Shown here piece by piece: positions 51,691 to 61,550 of a DNA stretch of 64,000 bases (the stretch's first letter is position 1; every line of letters begins with the position of its first letter). Under the pieces are notes generated by a model, which had not been told where the DNA came from, made no database searches, and worked only from the letters and a program-made list of their open reading frames with translations. The translations under genes were made by a program, and so were the position numbers. The DNA is taken from positions 2,914,001-2,978,000 of the forward strand of contig NC_023036.2 in the NCBI RefSeq assembly GCF_000317305.3, given 5' to 3'. This DNA comes from Mycolicibacterium neoaurum VKM Ac-1815D (GTDB taxonomy: Bacteria > Actinomycetota > Actinomycetes > Mycobacteriales > Mycobacteriaceae).

Positions 51691-53022
51691 GTGACCGTCC
51701 AGCCCAGCGCCGCCGACGAGGTGGTCGACCTCGTCAGCACCCTCATCCGTTTCGACACCTCCAACACCGGAGATCCGGCGACGACGCGGGGCGAGGCGGA
51801 CTGCGCGCAGTGGGTGGGTGACCGCCTCCGCGAGGTCGGCTACAGCACCGAGTACATCGAGGCCGCCCCCGGCCGCGGCAACCTGTTCGCCCGGTTGCCG
51901 GGTGCGGACCGTTCACGCGGCGCCCTGCTGATCCACGGCCATCTGGACGTCGTGCCCGCCGAGCCCGCCGACTGGAGCGTGCACCCGTTCTCGGGTGCGG
52001 TGAAAGACGGCTATGTCTGGGGCCGCGGCGCGGTCGACATGAAGGACATGGTCGGCATGATGATCGCCGTCGCACGCCACTTCAAACGCGCGGGCATCGT
52101 GCCCCCACGCGATCTGATCTTCGCCTTCGTCTCCGACGAGGAGCACGGCGGCACCTACGGCGCCCAGTGGCTCGTCGACAACCGGCCCGACCTCTTCGAC
52201 GGTGTCACCGAGGCGATCGGTGAGGTCGGCGGTTTCTCGCTGACCGTGCCCTCGCGGCACGGCGGCGAGCGCAGGCTCTATCTGGTGGAGACCGCCGAGA
52301 AGGGCATCGCCTGGATGCGGTTGTCGGCCCGGGGCCGCGCCGGACACGGCTCGATGGTGCACCAGGACAACGCCGTCACCGCCGTCGCCGAAGCCGTCGC
52401 CAAGCTGGGCAGGCACCAGTTCCCGCTGGTGCTCACCGAACCGGTGGCGCAGTTCCTGGCGGCGGTCGCCGAGGAGACCGGCTACGAATTCGACATCGAC
52501 TCACCCGATCTCGACGGCACCATCGCCAAACTCGGTGATATCGCCCGCATTGTCGGGGCCACACTGCGCGATACCGCCAACCCGACGATGCTCAAGGCCG
52601 GCTATAAGGCCAACGTGATCCCGGCAACGGCCGAGGCCGTCATCGACTGCCGGGTGCTGCCCGGGCGTCGGGAGGCCTTCGAACGCGAGGTCGACGAGCT
52701 CATCGGCCCCGACGTGGTGCGCACCTGGGAACGCGATCTGCCGTCTGTCGAGACCACCTTCGACGGTGATCTCGTCGATGCGATGAACGCCGCGCTGCTG
52801 GCTGTCGATCCCGAGGCGCGGATCGTGCCGTACATGCTCTCCGGCGGAACCGATGCAAAAGCATTCTCACGGTTGGGCATTCGCTGCTTCGGCTTTGCCC
52901 CGCTGCGGTTGCCGGCGGATCTGGACTTCGCCGCGTTGTTCCACGGCGTCGATGAACGGGTACCCGTGGACGCATTACAGTTCGGCACCGAGGTGCTCGA
53001 GCATTTCCTCACCAACTGCTGA
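51691..53022 (+). CDS. M20 family metallopeptidase/deacylase
   Basis: 443 residues. Zinc ligands and catalytic residues appear in [14 protein letters not shown] (His-x-Asp), [10 protein letters not shown] (bridging Asp) and FVSDEEHGG (general base Glu plus ligand); the dimerisation domain is in the middle ([11 protein letters not shown], about 215). It hydrolyses an amide or peptide bond; annotated relatives are called DapE2 or M20/M25/M40 peptidase (Rv2141c by memory), though a diaminopimelate role is unproven. GTG 51691 is the family start; an upstream GTG/ATG extension is unconserved. Confidence 0.9.
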   Translation: MTVQPSAADEVVDLVSTLIRFDTSNTGDPATTRGEADCAQWVGDRLREVGYSTEYIEAAPGRGNLFARLPGADRSRGALLIHGHLDVVPAEPADWSVHPFSGAVKDGYVWGRGAVDMKDMVGMMIAVARHFKRAGIVPPRDLIFAFVSDEEHGGTYGAQWLVDNRPDLFDGVTEAIGEVGGFSLTVPSRHGGERRLYLVETAEKGIAWMRLSARGRAGHGSMVHQDNAVTAVAEAVAKLGRHQFPLVLTEPVAQFLAAVAEETGYEFDIDSPDLDGTIAKLGDIARIVGATLRDTANPTMLKAGYKANVIPATAEAVIDCRVLPGRREAFEREVDELIGPDVVRTWERDLPSVETTFDGDLVDAMNAALLAVDPEARIVPYMLSGGTDAKAFSRLGIRCFGFAPLRLPADLDFAALFHGVDERVPVDALQFGTEVLEHFLTNC

Positions 53023-53038
53023 CCAGAAGAGGGGCGAT

Positions 53039-53572
53039 ATGACCGCAACACCCGCAGATCCCTACGCCAACCTGCCGAAACTGCCGACCTTCGAGCTGAC
53101 CTCGGAGACCTTCACCGACGGCCAGCCAGCAGGCAACGATCAGGTCAGCGGCATCATGGGCGCGGGCGGCAAGGATGTCTCACCCCAGCTGAGCTGGTCG
53201 GGCTTCCCCGAGGAGACCCGCAGCTTCGCGGTCACCGTGTACGACCCGGACGCTCCGACATTGTCGGGGTTCTGGCACTGGGCCGTCGCCGATCTGCCCG
53301 CGACGGTCAGCTCGCTGCCCGCCGACGCCGGTAACGGCGATCCGTTGCCCGGCAACGCGGTGACGCTGACCAACGATGCGGGACTCAAGCGCTTCCTCGG
53401 TGCGGCGCCGCCCGCCGGACATGGCCCGCACCGCTACTACGTGGCCGTGCACGCGCTCCCGGTGGAGTCACTCGAATTGCCCGAGGGCGCCACGCCGGCC
53501 TTCCTCGGGTTCAATCTCTTCGGTCAGGCCATCGCTCGCGCCGTGCTGCATTTCACCTACGAACAGAACTAG
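53039..53572 (+). CDS. PEBP-like protein, YbhB/YbcL family
   Basis: 177 residues. The phosphatidylethanolamine-binding fold motifs [19 protein letters not shown] and [20 protein letters not shown] are clear. Function in bacteria is unclear; the M. tuberculosis relative (Rv2140c by memory) binds small ligands. ATG 53039 with AGAGGGG upstream, 16 bases after the peptidase gene. It converges with pyrD, overlapping it by four bases. Confidence 0.92.
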   Translation: MTATPADPYANLPKLPTFELTSETFTDGQPAGNDQVSGIMGAGGKDVSPQLSWSGFPEETRSFAVTVYDPDAPTLSGFWHWAVADLPATVSSLPADAGNGDPLPGNAVTLTNDAGLKRFLGAAPPAGHGPHRYYVAVHALPVESLELPEGATPAFLGFNLFGQAIARAVLHFTYEQN

Positions 53573-54636
53573 AAGCGGGTCTCCGCGCCGACTGCCTCCG
53601 ACAGCGAGGCGAACCCGCCCTCGCGCAGTCGGCGTGCCAGACCGTCGTGGATCTGCTTGGCGTACAGCCCACCGCCGTAGACGAAACCGGTGTAGCCCTG
53701 CAGCAGCGAGGCGCCGGCCAGGATGCGTTCCCAGGCGTCCTCGGCGGTCTCGATACCGCCGACGCTGACCAGCACCAGGTGATCGCCCACGCGCACGTAG
53801 AGCCGACGCAACACCTCAAGGGCGCGTCGGGAGACCGGCGGACCGGACACCCCGCCGGCGCCGAGCTCGTCCACGCCAGGGGTCCGCAAGCCGTCCCGGG
53901 AGATCGTGGTGTTGGTCGCGACGATGCCGGCCAGGCCCAATTCGACGGCCAGATCGGCGATATCGTCGATATCGGAGTCCGACAGGTCGGGCGCTATCTT
54001 GACCAACACCGGCACCGTGACGACCTCGCGGACGGCGGCCAGGATGGGCCGCAGCGACTCGACCGCCTGAAGATCGCGCAGCCCCGGGGTGTTCGGTGAG
54101 CTGACGTTGACCACCAGATAGGACGCCAGCGGGCCGACCAGTCGTGCGCTGGTGACGTAATCGTCGACCGCCTGCTCGGCGGGGGTGGTCTTGGTCTTGC
54201 CGATGTTCACCCCGATCGGTACATCGGATCGGTGCGTGCCGAGCTGCCGGGCCAGCGCCGCCGCCCCGCGGTTGTTGAAGCCCATCCGGTTGAGCAGACC
54301 GCGGTCGGCGGGCAGCCGGAACATCCGCGGTGCCGGATTTCCCGGTTGACCCTGGGCCGTGACCGTGCCGATCTCGGCATACCCGAAGCCGAGCGCGCCC
54401 CAGGTCTGCAATCCGTGACCGTCCTTGTCGAAACCCGCGGCCAGCCCGAGTGGCGCCGGAAAGCGCACACCGGCGACCGTGCTGGCCAGGATCGGGTCCG
54501 ACGCGCCCAACCTGCCCGACAGGACGCGACGGCTCCACCCGGTCGAGGTGGCCAGCCGCAGTATCGCGAACACGACGGCATGAATACGTTCGGGCGCGAC
54601 GAGGAAGAACGCGCGCCGCATCAAGCGGTAGATCAC
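53569..54636 (-). CDS. pyrD: Dihydroorotate dehydrogenase (quinone), class 2
   Basis: 355 residues, membrane-associated flavoenzyme oxidising dihydroorotate to orotate with quinone as acceptor. The N-terminal helical segment ([21 protein letters not shown]) is the quinone channel of class 2 enzymes. FMN and substrate sites: [30 protein letters not shown] (catalytic Ser), [10 protein letters not shown], and [15 protein letters not shown] start at 54634-54636 in a GTGA overlap with the small DUF5703 gene. Third gene of the lppL-DUF5703-pyrD unit. Confidence 0.96.
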   Translation of the reverse strand: MIYRLMRRAFFLVAPERIHAVVFAILRLATSTGWSRRVLSGRLGASDPILASTVAGVRFPAPLGLAAGFDKDGHGLQTWGALGFGYAEIGTVTAQGQPGNPAPRMFRLPADRGLLNRMGFNNRGAAALARQLGTHRSDVPIGVNIGKTKTTPAEQAVDDYVTSARLVGPLASYLVVNVSSPNTPGLRDLQAVESLRPILAAVREVVTVPVLVKIAPDLSDSDIDDIADLAVELGLAGIVATNTTISRDGLRTPGVDELGAGGVSGPPVSRRALEVLRRLYVRVGDHLVLVSVGGIETAEDAWERILAGASLLQGYTGFVYGGGLYAKQIHDGLARRLREGGFASLSEAVGAETRF

Positions 54637-54875
54637 AGGGCCGGCTGCTCTCCGAGTGCGGTCTTCTTGCGACGCAACAACACGCGCCGGCTCCCGTCGG
54701 TATAGAGCCGCACCTTGGTCAACTCCCAGCCGCGATACTGCGCCTCGATGGACAAACGCACCGACGCCGACAACCGCGTGACATCGGGGGGCAGGCGCAG
54801 CGGCACCCATTCGTAATCCTCGGAAAGGTCACCGGCCCAGCCCGCGGGCATCCGGCTGCGTGCCACCGTCGTCAT
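54633..54875 (-). CDS. DUF5703 family small protein
   Basis: 80 residues: [24 protein letters not shown] and [27 protein letters not shown]. Rich in basic and aromatic residues, no membrane segment. Found in actinobacteria between a lipoprotein gene and pyrD. Both ends overlap neighbouring genes by four bases, so it is translated with them. The function is not known. Confidence 0.78.
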   Translation of the reverse strand: MTTVARSRMPAGWAGDLSEDYEWVPLRLPPDVTRLSASVRLSIEAQYRGWELTKVRLYTDGSRRVLLRRKKTALGEQPAL

Positions 54876-55885
54876 GACCTACTCGCCCCCTTGATCACCT
54901 GTACCCCGGCGCCGGAACCGGAGACCACGTACAGGGTGTCGCCGGCATCGTCGAAGGCCAGGGTATTGGGTTGCTGCACTGTCCTATAACGCACCTTTTC
55001 AACGGGTATTCCGGTAGCCAGATCGTAGCCAATGACGGTGTTGGTCGCCGTCTGTGACACCCAGGTCATCTTCGTCGACCCGGTCACGCCATAAGGGGCC
55101 TCGCCCACCGGGTACCGCTGCCGCAGGATCAGCGGATCGGTGCCGAAGACCAGCAGTGCTCCGCCGCGGGTATCGGTGACGAGCACTCGTCCGGCGGGGT
55201 CGACGGTCATCGACGTGGCCCCCTCACCGGCGCGCAACGCCTGCTCGGGCTTGGTCCCGTCCTCGTCGATCTCGGTGACCGAGGTCTGGCCGCGGTCCAG
55301 CACGATGATCGAATCATTTTGGGCGACAAGGGTATCGACGCGTGCGAAGTTCTTCAGACTCGTGCCGACCTCGGTGTCGGAGCGCAGTGTGAACACCGTG
55401 CCGTCGGCGCTGCCGAGCACCAGCGTCCCGTCGGCATTCCGGCCGATCGCGGTGAAGTCGGTGTCGGCATGGTCCTTGACCTCCACCGGGGTGGCGGCGC
55501 CGGCGGCGACGTTCGCTCGCACATACCCACCACGGATGGACAACCAGACTTCCCCGGAACCGTCACCGGTGATCGCGGTGGCCGCCGCGGGCAGCGCGAT
55601 GGTGCGCGCGGGCCCGTCGGCGGGCACAACGGTGAGGCGGTCGGCGGGGCCCAGCACGACCGCCGAGGAGGTGCGGATATCGAAGACGGCGGCGATTCCC
55701 GGTGCCGACAGTGGCTTGACGACGCCGTCGACGGCACCGCTGACCTGTGGCGACACGGCCGGTGTCGCGACCGGAATGGTCGGTGGTGGCGAATCGGCGG
55801 GCGTCGACGAGCACGCGGAAACGACGCCGACGGCCAGGGTCAATGCCGAGAGGGAACGCACCCGGAATGCGGATTTCGTGGTCAT
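54872..55885 (-). CDS. lppL: LppL-like lipoprotein, beta-propeller
   Basis: 337 residues. The signal peptide ends in the lipobox VVSAC (Cys25), so it is lipid-anchored outside the membrane. The rest reads as repeated blades (AVFDIRTSSAVVLGPADRLTVV, VLGSADGTVFTL, VLVTDTRGGALLVFG, TLAFDDAGDTLYVVSGSG), a YVTN/NHL-type propeller. A partner for ligand binding or protein contact is unknown. ATG at 55883-55885. First gene of the pyrD unit; M. tuberculosis has lppL in the same place by memory. Confidence 0.85.
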   Translation of the reverse strand: MTTKSAFRVRSLSALTLAVGVVSACSSTPADSPPPTIPVATPAVSPQVSGAVDGVVKPLSAPGIAAVFDIRTSSAVVLGPADRLTVVPADGPARTIALPAAATAITGDGSGEVWLSIRGGYVRANVAAGAATPVEVKDHADTDFTAIGRNADGTLVLGSADGTVFTLRSDTEVGTSLKNFARVDTLVAQNDSIIVLDRGQTSVTEIDEDGTKPEQALRAGEGATSMTVDPAGRVLVTDTRGGALLVFGTDPLILRQRYPVGEAPYGVTGSTKMTWVSQTATNTVIGYDLATGIPVEKVRYRTVQQPNTLAFDDAGDTLYVVSGSGAGVQVIKGASRS

Positions 55886-55935
55886 GGGCCTTCAAAACTC
55901 CTGATTCCGCATTCCGTCTGCATTCGTGTTCGCAG

Positions 55936-55945
55936 TTTGCGCAAA
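55936..55945. promoter_or_regulatory. Palindrome TTTGCGCAAA in the lppL divergent promoter
   Basis: A perfect ten-base palindrome in the 96-base gap between lppL and the small gene at 55982. The surrounding AT-rich sequence marks the promoter region. It may be an operator; nothing else supports that. Confidence 0.3.
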
Positions 55946-55981
55946 GTTTGCCAATGGGGACGTAACCGTCAATTTGTGGGT

Positions 55982-56305
55982 ATGGTGCGTGCTATGGCAC
56001 TGGCTCCGGAGACCGAACTGTCGGCAGACGAGTTTGCCATCGAGCACGTCTCGACCGGCGTGCACGCCAGCGGGTTCGGAACCCTGGGTGATGGCCGCAG
56101 CTTCTCCTTTCACGTCGCGGACCGGCAGAACCTGGTCGTCGAGGTGTACCGGCCCCGGCTGAGTGGTCCCGTTCCGCAGAGCGAAGACATCATCGCCCGC
56201 ACGTCCCGCAGTCTGAAAGATATCGATCTCGCCGATGAGCGCAGCGTAGCGGCCACCGTGCGCGATGCCGTCGCCGGAGCGGAGCCGGTGCGCGCGACGC
56301 GCTGA
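55982..56305 (+). CDS. Conserved mycobacterial protein of unknown function (Rv2137c-like)
   Basis: 107 residues from ATG 55982 (103 if ATG 55994 is used). GFGTLGDGRSFSFHVADRQNLVVEVYRPRLSGPVPQ and DIDLADERSVAATVRDAV are the recognisable stretches. No membrane segment or known domain. It lies 43 bases before uppP on the same strand, as I recall for Rv2137c in M. tuberculosis, so it may be co-transcribed with it. Confidence 0.7.
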   Translation: MVRAMALAPETELSADEFAIEHVSTGVHASGFGTLGDGRSFSFHVADRQNLVVEVYRPRLSGPVPQSEDIIARTSRSLKDIDLADERSVAATVRDAVAGAEPVRATR

Positions 56306-56348
56306 CTCGACCCCCACGGTACGGTCGTGCGCGTGATGAGAGACGTCC

Positions 56349-57188
56349 ATGTCTGACATGTCCTGGTTGCAGGTCGTCGTGCTTGCGATCGTCCAGGGGC
56401 TGACCGAGTTCCTTCCGGTGTCCTCCTCCGGTCATCTCGCGATAGTGTCCGAGGCGTTCTTCGGCGCCGACGCCGGCGCGTCGTTCACCGCCGTGGTGCA
56501 GATCGGTACCGAGGTGGCCGTCCTGCTCTATTTCGCGCGCGATATCGGGCGCATCGTGACGGCCTGGTTCGGCGGATTACGACACCCCGACCGGCGGACC
56601 CCGGACTACTGGCTGGGCTGGTGGGTCATCATCGGCACCATCCCCATCGGGATCTTCGGTTTCACGCTGCAACATTTCATCCGTGATGACGTCCGCAATC
56701 TCTGGGTCATCGCCACCGCGCTGATCGTGTTCTCCTTCGTCATCGCCGCGGCGGAGTACTTCGGGAAACAGACCCGTCCCATCGAACAGTTCACGCTCCG
56801 CGACAGTCTGCTCATCGGTTCGGCCCAGGCGCTCGCGTTGATCCCGGGCGTGTCGCGTTCCGGGGTGACGATCAGCACGGGGCTCTTCCTGGGACAGAAG
56901 CGCGAGGCCGCGGCGCGGTTCGGTTTCCTGCTGGCCATCCCGGCGGTATTGGGCTCCGGGCTCTACGAACTGAGCCACGTGTTCGAGCCGGGGGACACCG
57001 GTATGAGCGCCACCGTCACGCAGATCGTGCTGGGCACCGTCATCGCCTTCGTTGTCGGGTACGCCGCCGTCGCATGGTTCCTGAAGTTCCTGGTCAACCA
57101 CAGCATGTACTGGTTCGTGGGGTACCGGATCACCCTCGGCGTCGTCGTGATGATCCTGCTGGGCACCGGGGTACTCGCCGCGAAATGA
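56349..57188 (+). CDS. uppP: Undecaprenyl-diphosphatase (BacA family)
   Basis: 279 residues, about eight helices. The two active-site signatures are [14 protein letters not shown] (about 18-31) and [20 protein letters not shown] (about 160-180). It dephosphorylates undecaprenyl (in mycobacteria decaprenyl) diphosphate, recycling the lipid carrier of cell-wall synthesis, and gives bacitracin resistance. ATG 56349 is 43 bases after the preceding gene. Confidence 0.96.
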   Translation: MSDMSWLQVVVLAIVQGLTEFLPVSSSGHLAIVSEAFFGADAGASFTAVVQIGTEVAVLLYFARDIGRIVTAWFGGLRHPDRRTPDYWLGWWVIIGTIPIGIFGFTLQHFIRDDVRNLWVIATALIVFSFVIAAAEYFGKQTRPIEQFTLRDSLLIGSAQALALIPGVSRSGVTISTGLFLGQKREAAARFGFLLAIPAVLGSGLYELSHVFEPGDTGMSATVTQIVLGTVIAFVVGYAAVAWFLKFLVNHSMYWFVGYRITLGVVVMILLGTGVLAAK

Positions 57189-57213
57189 CCCCGCCGACCC
57201 GAAGGGCCCGCCC

Positions 57214-57897
57214 GTGACCGTCATCCTGCTGCGGCACGGCAGATCCACCTCCAATACCGCGCACACCCTGGCCGGTCGCTCGGCAGGCGTCGACCTCGAC
57301 GACACCGGGCGCGAGCAGGCAGAGGCGGTCGTCGCCCGGATCGGAACACTGCCGGTCAAGGCGATCGTGCGCTCACCGCTGCTGCGCTGTGCGAACACCG
57401 TCGCGCCGCTGGCCGCCGCCCTTGGTATCGAGCCGGTGGTCGAGGACCGGATCATCGAGGTGGACTACGGCAGCTGGACCGGGCGCAAGATCTCCGAACT
57501 GTTCAAAGAGCCGCTGTGGAAGGTGGTGCAAGCTCAACCGAGCGCGGCAGTCTTCCCCGACGGTGAGGGCCTGGCCCAGGTGCAGTCGCGCGCCGTCGCG
57601 GCGATCCGCGAACACGACCGGCGGCTGTCGGAAACGCATGGCGGCGATGTGCTGTGGATCGCCTGCACCCACGGCGATGTCATCAAGTCGGTGCTTGCCG
57701 ATGCGCTCGGCACCCATCTTGACAGCTTCCAGCGCATCACGGCAGACCCCGCGTCGATGAGCGTCATCCGCTACACCGAGACGCGGCCGTTCGTGCTGCA
57801 TGTCAATCACACCGGCAACGGATTGACCGCCGCGCTGAACGCCGCCCCGGACGCCGCCCCCACCGGTGACGCGGTCGTCGGTGGCTCGACCGCTTGA
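57214..57897 (+). CDS. Histidine phosphatase family protein (MSMEG_4193-like)
   Basis: 227 residues. Catalytic RHG is in VILLRHGRSTSN, and the second histidine in IACTHGDVIKSVLADALG; VDYGSWTGRKISEL is the substrate-side motif. It is a phosphatase rather than a mutase by family, with unknown substrate. GTG 57214, 25 bases after uppP. It forms a conserved string with the next two genes in actinobacteria. Confidence 0.9.
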   Translation: MTVILLRHGRSTSNTAHTLAGRSAGVDLDDTGREQAEAVVARIGTLPVKAIVRSPLLRCANTVAPLAAALGIEPVVEDRIIEVDYGSWTGRKISELFKEPLWKVVQAQPSAAVFPDGEGLAQVQSRAVAAIREHDRRLSETHGGDVLWIACTHGDVIKSVLADALGTHLDSFQRITADPASMSVIRYTETRPFVLHVNHTGNGLTAALNAAPDAAPTGDAVVGGSTA

Positions 57898-57930
57898 GTC
57901 CGGCCGCTACCGGCTATTTTGAAAGGTGCC

Positions 57931-58518
57931 ATGGCCCGCGCAATTCATGTCTTCCGCTCACCCGACCGTTTCGTGGCCGGGACCGTCGGGCAGCCCGGGA
58001 ACCGCACGTTCTACCTGCAGGCCGTCCACGACAAACGCATCGTGTCGGTGATGCTGGAGAAACAGCAGGTGGCCGTTCTCGCCGAGCGCATCACCGCCCT
58101 GTTGGTGGAGATCAATCGCCGGTTCGGCACCCCCATCCCGCCCGACACCGGCGAGATCGACGACCTGCAACCGCTCGAGATGCCGGTGGATGCCGAGTTC
58201 CGGGTGGGCACGATGGGGCTGGGCTGGGACGCCGAGGCACAGACCGTCGTGGTCGAACTGCTCGCGGTCTCCGACACCGAGTTCGACGCCTCGGTGGTGC
58301 TCGACGATGCCGAGGAGGGCCCCGACGCGGTCCGGGTCTTCCTGACCCCGGAATCGGCACGGGAGTTCGCGACGCGGTCCAACCGGGTCATCTCGGCCGG
58401 GCGGCCTCCATGCCCGCTGTGTGACGAACCGCTCGATCCCGAAGGCCACATCTGCGTGCGCACCAACGGATATCGGCGCGGTGCCTTCGGCGGGACAGAT
58501 GATGAACCGCCCTTCTGA
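57931..58518 (+). CDS. DUF3090 family protein
   Basis: 195 residues. The core (FRSPDRFVAGTVGQPGNRTFYLQA) and the C-terminal knuckle (PPCPLCDEPLDPEGHICVRTNGYRR, with Cys-x2-Cys and His-x-Cys likely binding zinc) define this actinobacterial family. The function is unknown. ATG 57931 has AAAGG upstream; a TTG four codons earlier is less likely. It overlaps the next gene by 20 bases, so the products probably work together. Confidence 0.88.
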   Translation: MARAIHVFRSPDRFVAGTVGQPGNRTFYLQAVHDKRIVSVMLEKQQVAVLAERITALLVEINRRFGTPIPPDTGEIDDLQPLEMPVDAEFRVGTMGLGWDAEAQTVVVELLAVSDTEFDASVVLDDAEEGPDAVRVFLTPESAREFATRSNRVISAGRPPCPLCDEPLDPEGHICVRTNGYRRGAFGGTDDEPPF

Positions 58519-59338
58519 TGCCGATCTCGCGGAACTGCTTGCCTCCGGCGAGCTGAACGTTCTCGGGCGCATCCGCTCGGCGAGCAACGCGACGTTCCTG
58601 TGCGAGTCCACCCTCGGCGAGCGGACGGTGCATTGCGTGTACAAGCCGGTTGCCGGCGAGGCGCCACTATGGGACTTCCCGGACGGAACTCTGGCGGGCC
58701 GCGAGCGTGCGGCGTATCAGATCTCGGCAGCACTCGGCTGGGATATTGTGCCGCACACCGTCATTCGAGGCGGTCCTGCCGGTATCGGGATGGCGCAGGT
58801 GTGGGTCGACCAGCCAGGCGACGGTTTGACCGACGACCCGCCCGATGATGACCGCGACGCTGGTCCGGACCTGGTGGACCTGGTGCCTGCGGGCAAGGTG
58901 CCCGCCGGTTATCTGCCGGTCCTGCAGGCCTATGACCAGTCCGGTGACGCCGTCGTGTTGGTGCACGCCGACGATGACCGGCTGCGGCGGATGGCCGTAT
59001 TCGACGTGCTGATCAACAATGCCGACCGCAAGGGCGGGCACATCCTGGCCGGTGTGGACGGCCGGGTTCGTGGCGTCGACCACGGTGTGACCCTGCACAC
59101 CGAGGACAAGCTGCGCACCGTGCTGTGGGGGTGGGCGGGCAAGCCGGTCCCCGACGACGCGCTGACCGCCGTCGACCAGTTGCGAGTCCGTTTGCGCGAT
59201 GGGCTGGCCGACCAGCTGCAAGAACACCTGACCCCCGCCGAAGTGGCCGCACTGGGCGCGAGAATCACTGCGCTGCTTGACGATCCGGTGATGCCGTCAC
59301 CGGATCGACACCGCCCGATCCCGTGGCCCGCCTTCTAG
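58499..59338 (+). CDS. SCO1664 family protein, kinase-like
   Basis: 279 residues. The pattern resembles PI3/4-kinase or HipA-like folds: a lysine in HCVYKPVAGE, then FDVLINNADRKGGHIL (a catalytic Asp-Arg and Asn) and GVDHGVTLH (a DxG-like metal site). So it is likely an ATP-dependent kinase or a pseudo-kinase of unknown target. ATG 58499 overlaps the DUF3090 end by 20 bases; a second ATG follows at once. Next to a phosphatase and DUF3090, it may form a reversible phosphorylation set. Confidence 0.83.
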   Translation: MMNRPSDADLAELLASGELNVLGRIRSASNATFLCESTLGERTVHCVYKPVAGEAPLWDFPDGTLAGRERAAYQISAALGWDIVPHTVIRGGPAGIGMAQVWVDQPGDGLTDDPPDDDRDAGPDLVDLVPAGKVPAGYLPVLQAYDQSGDAVVLVHADDDRLRRMAVFDVLINNADRKGGHILAGVDGRVRGVDHGVTLHTEDKLRTVLWGWAGKPVPDDALTAVDQLRVRLRDGLADQLQEHLTPAEVAALGARITALLDDPVMPSPDRHRPIPWPAF

Positions 59339-59389
59339 CCACGGGTACCCGACCCGGCAGCGCCCTGGCCCCACCGCGATACTTGTCCG

Positions 59390-60187
59390 GTGACTCTCGC
59401 CGCGCATACCGACGCCGAGGTGGCCGCGATGGTGGCCGCCGAAGCCGGGGAGCTGCTGCTGGCCGTCCGCGAGGAGGTCGGTTTCTACGACTCCTACGAA
59501 CTCGGTGATGCCGGCGACCGCCGGGCCAACACCTTCATCCTGAAACGCCTGGCCGAACTCCGCCCGGGTGACGCCGTGCTGTCCGAAGAGGCCGTCGACG
59601 ACCTGTCCCGGGTGCATGCCGACCGGGTGTGGATCGTCGATCCCGTCGACGGCACCCGCGAGTACTCGATGGCGGGACACGCCGACTGGGCCGTGCACAT
59701 CGCGCTGTGGCAACGCAACGGCCCTGCCGGAGCCGCCCCGGCGGCGACCGATGATCAGGGTGCCATCACCGACGCCGCCGTCGCCCTGCCCGCGCTGCAC
59801 CAGGTGTATCGCACCGACACCGTCACCCCGCCGCCACCGCGACGCGACGGGCCCATCCGGATCACTGCCAGCACCTACCGCCCACCGGCCGTGCTGTGGT
59901 GGTTGCGTGAACAGATGGACGTCGAGGTCGTCCGGATCGGCTCGGCGGGCGCGAAGGCGATGGCCGTGGTGCGCGGCGACGTCGACGCCTACATCCACGC
60001 GGGAGGCCAGTGGGAGTGGGATTCGGCCGCCCCGGCCGGCGTGCTCTGGGCCGCCGGCCTGCACGCCACCCGACTGGGCGGGGCGCCGCTGGTCTACAAC
60101 CGGCGCGATCCCTACCTGCCGGATCTGCTGATGTGCCGGCCCGAGCTGGCAGGCCCCTTGCTGGACACCATCCGGTCGGCCTTCTAG
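59390..60187 (+). CDS. cysQ: 3'(2'),5'-bisphosphate nucleotidase
   Basis: 265 residues, IMPase superfamily. Metal-binding motifs SEEAVDD and [13 protein letters not shown] and the C-terminal [15 protein letters not shown] are present. It removes the 3'-phosphate from PAP, the by-product of sulfate assimilation, and may also act on inositol phosphate or fructose-1,6-bisphosphate. GTG 59390, 51 bases after the kinase-like gene. mshC follows, linking sulfur use and mycothiol synthesis. Confidence 0.93.
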   Translation: MTLAAHTDAEVAAMVAAEAGELLLAVREEVGFYDSYELGDAGDRRANTFILKRLAELRPGDAVLSEEAVDDLSRVHADRVWIVDPVDGTREYSMAGHADWAVHIALWQRNGPAGAAPAATDDQGAITDAAVALPALHQVYRTDTVTPPPPRRDGPIRITASTYRPPAVLWWLREQMDVEVVRIGSAGAKAMAVVRGDVDAYIHAGGQWEWDSAAPAGVLWAAGLHATRLGGAPLVYNRRDPYLPDLLMCRPELAGPLLDTIRSAF

Positions 60188-60205
60188 AGGATGCGGCCGG
60201 GGAAT

Positions 60206-60231
60206 GAACCGACCCGTCAACTTGTCGGTTC
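60206..60231. promoter_or_regulatory. Inverted repeat between cysQ and mshC
   Basis: GAACCGAC (60206-60213) and GTCGGTTC (60224-60231) are perfect eight-base arms around a ten-base spacer. It lies 19 bases after the cysQ stop with no T-run, so it may be a weak terminator or lie in the mshC leader. Confidence 0.45.
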
Positions 60232-60290
60232 CTGGCGAAAGGCAGATCCAACGGAGGGCACCGGTGAGCCAACAACCTAGAGTCGACGTC

Positions 60291-61529
60291 ATGCAGTCCT
60301 GGCCGGCGCCGACCGTTCCCACATTGCCGGGCGCCGGTGTCGCGCTGCGGCTCTACGACACCGCCGACCGCCAGGTGCGGCCGGTTTCCCCGGGGCCCAC
60401 AGCGACCATGTACGTCTGCGGGATCACCCCCTACGACGCCACCCACCTGGGGCACGCCGCCACCTATCTGACCTTCGACCTGGTCAACCGGGTGTGGCGG
60501 GACGGCGGCCACGAGGTGCACTACGTCCAGAACATCACCGATGTCGACGACCCGCTGTTCGAGCGGGCCGAGCGCGACGGTATCGACTGGCGCGAACTCG
60601 GCGACCGCGAGACTCAGCTGTTCCGCGAGGACATGACCGCCCTTCGGGTGCTGCCGCCGCGCGATTATGTGGCGGCCACCGATGCCATTGCCGAGGTGGT
60701 CGAGCTCGTCGAGAAGATGCTGGCCGCCGGGGCCGCCTATGTCGTCGACGACGCGCAGTATCCCGACGTGTACTTCCGTGCCGACGCGACCCGGCAGTTC
60801 GGCTACGAGTCCGGCTACGACCACGAGACCATGTCCCGGCTGTTCGCCGAGCGTGGCGGTGACCCGGAGCGCCCCGGCAAGGCCGATCCGCTCGACGCGC
60901 TGCTGTGGCGTGCAGAACGTCCCGGGGAGCCCAGCTGGCCGTCACCATTCGGCGCGGGCAGGCCCGGATGGCACGTGGAGTGCGCCGCGATCGCACTGAC
61001 CCGTATCGGTACCGGCCTGGACATCCAGGGCGGTGGATCGGACCTGATCTTCCCGCACCACGAGTTCTCCGCCGCACACGCCGAATCCGTGAGCGGCGAG
61101 CGGCGCTTCGCCCGGCACTATGTGCACGCCGGGATGATCGGCTGGGACGGCCACAAGATGAGCAAGAGCCGCGGCAACCTGGTGCTGGTCTCGCGGTTGC
61201 GCGCCGACGGGGTGGATCCCTCCGCGGTGCGGCTGGGCCTGTTCGCCGGTCATTACCGGCAGGACCGGTTCTGGAGCGACGACGTCCTGGCCCAGGCCCA
61301 GACCCGGCTGGAGCAGTGGCGGGCGGCCGCCGCGCTGCCGGCGGGGCCCGATGCCACCGATCTGCTGAGCCGCGTCCGCGGCTACCTCGCCGATGACCTG
61401 AACACCCCGAAAGCTCTTGCCGCCATTGATGGTTGGTGTACCGACGCATCGACCTACGGCGGTAGCGACCCGACGGCACCGGGACTGGTCGCGGACCTGG
61501 TCGATGCATTGCTGGGAGTGCGGTTGTAA
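60291..61529 (+). CDS. mshC: Cysteine-1-D-myo-inosityl 2-amino-2-deoxy-alpha-D-glucopyranoside ligase
   Basis: 412 residues, a cysteinyl-tRNA synthetase-like enzyme without the anticodon domain. [17 protein letters not shown] holds the zinc cysteine and HIGH-like motif; [11 protein letters not shown] is the KMSKS loop. It joins cysteine to GlcN-inositol, the fourth step to mycothiol, the main thiol of actinobacteria. ATG 60291 gives the family's length (about 412-414) and start (MQSW); an upstream frame start at 60204 adds 29 unconserved residues. No strong ribosome site is seen. Confidence 0.96.
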   Translation: MQSWPAPTVPTLPGAGVALRLYDTADRQVRPVSPGPTATMYVCGITPYDATHLGHAATYLTFDLVNRVWRDGGHEVHYVQNITDVDDPLFERAERDGIDWRELGDRETQLFREDMTALRVLPPRDYVAATDAIAEVVELVEKMLAAGAAYVVDDAQYPDVYFRADATRQFGYESGYDHETMSRLFAERGGDPERPGKADPLDALLWRAERPGEPSWPSPFGAGRPGWHVECAAIALTRIGTGLDIQGGGSDLIFPHHEFSAAHAESVSGERRFARHYVHAGMIGWDGHKMSKSRGNLVLVSRLRADGVDPSAVRLGLFAGHYRQDRFWSDDVLAQAQTRLEQWRAAAALPAGPDATDLLSRVRGYLADDLNTPKALAAIDGWCTDASTYGGSDPTAPGLVADLVDALLGVRL

Positions 61530-61550
61530 CCGCCGAGTAGGTTGACGGCC

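Noticed and set aside
60204..60290. Longer mshC start
   Set aside because: Adds 29 unconserved residues and includes an inverted repeat; the family begins at MQSW.
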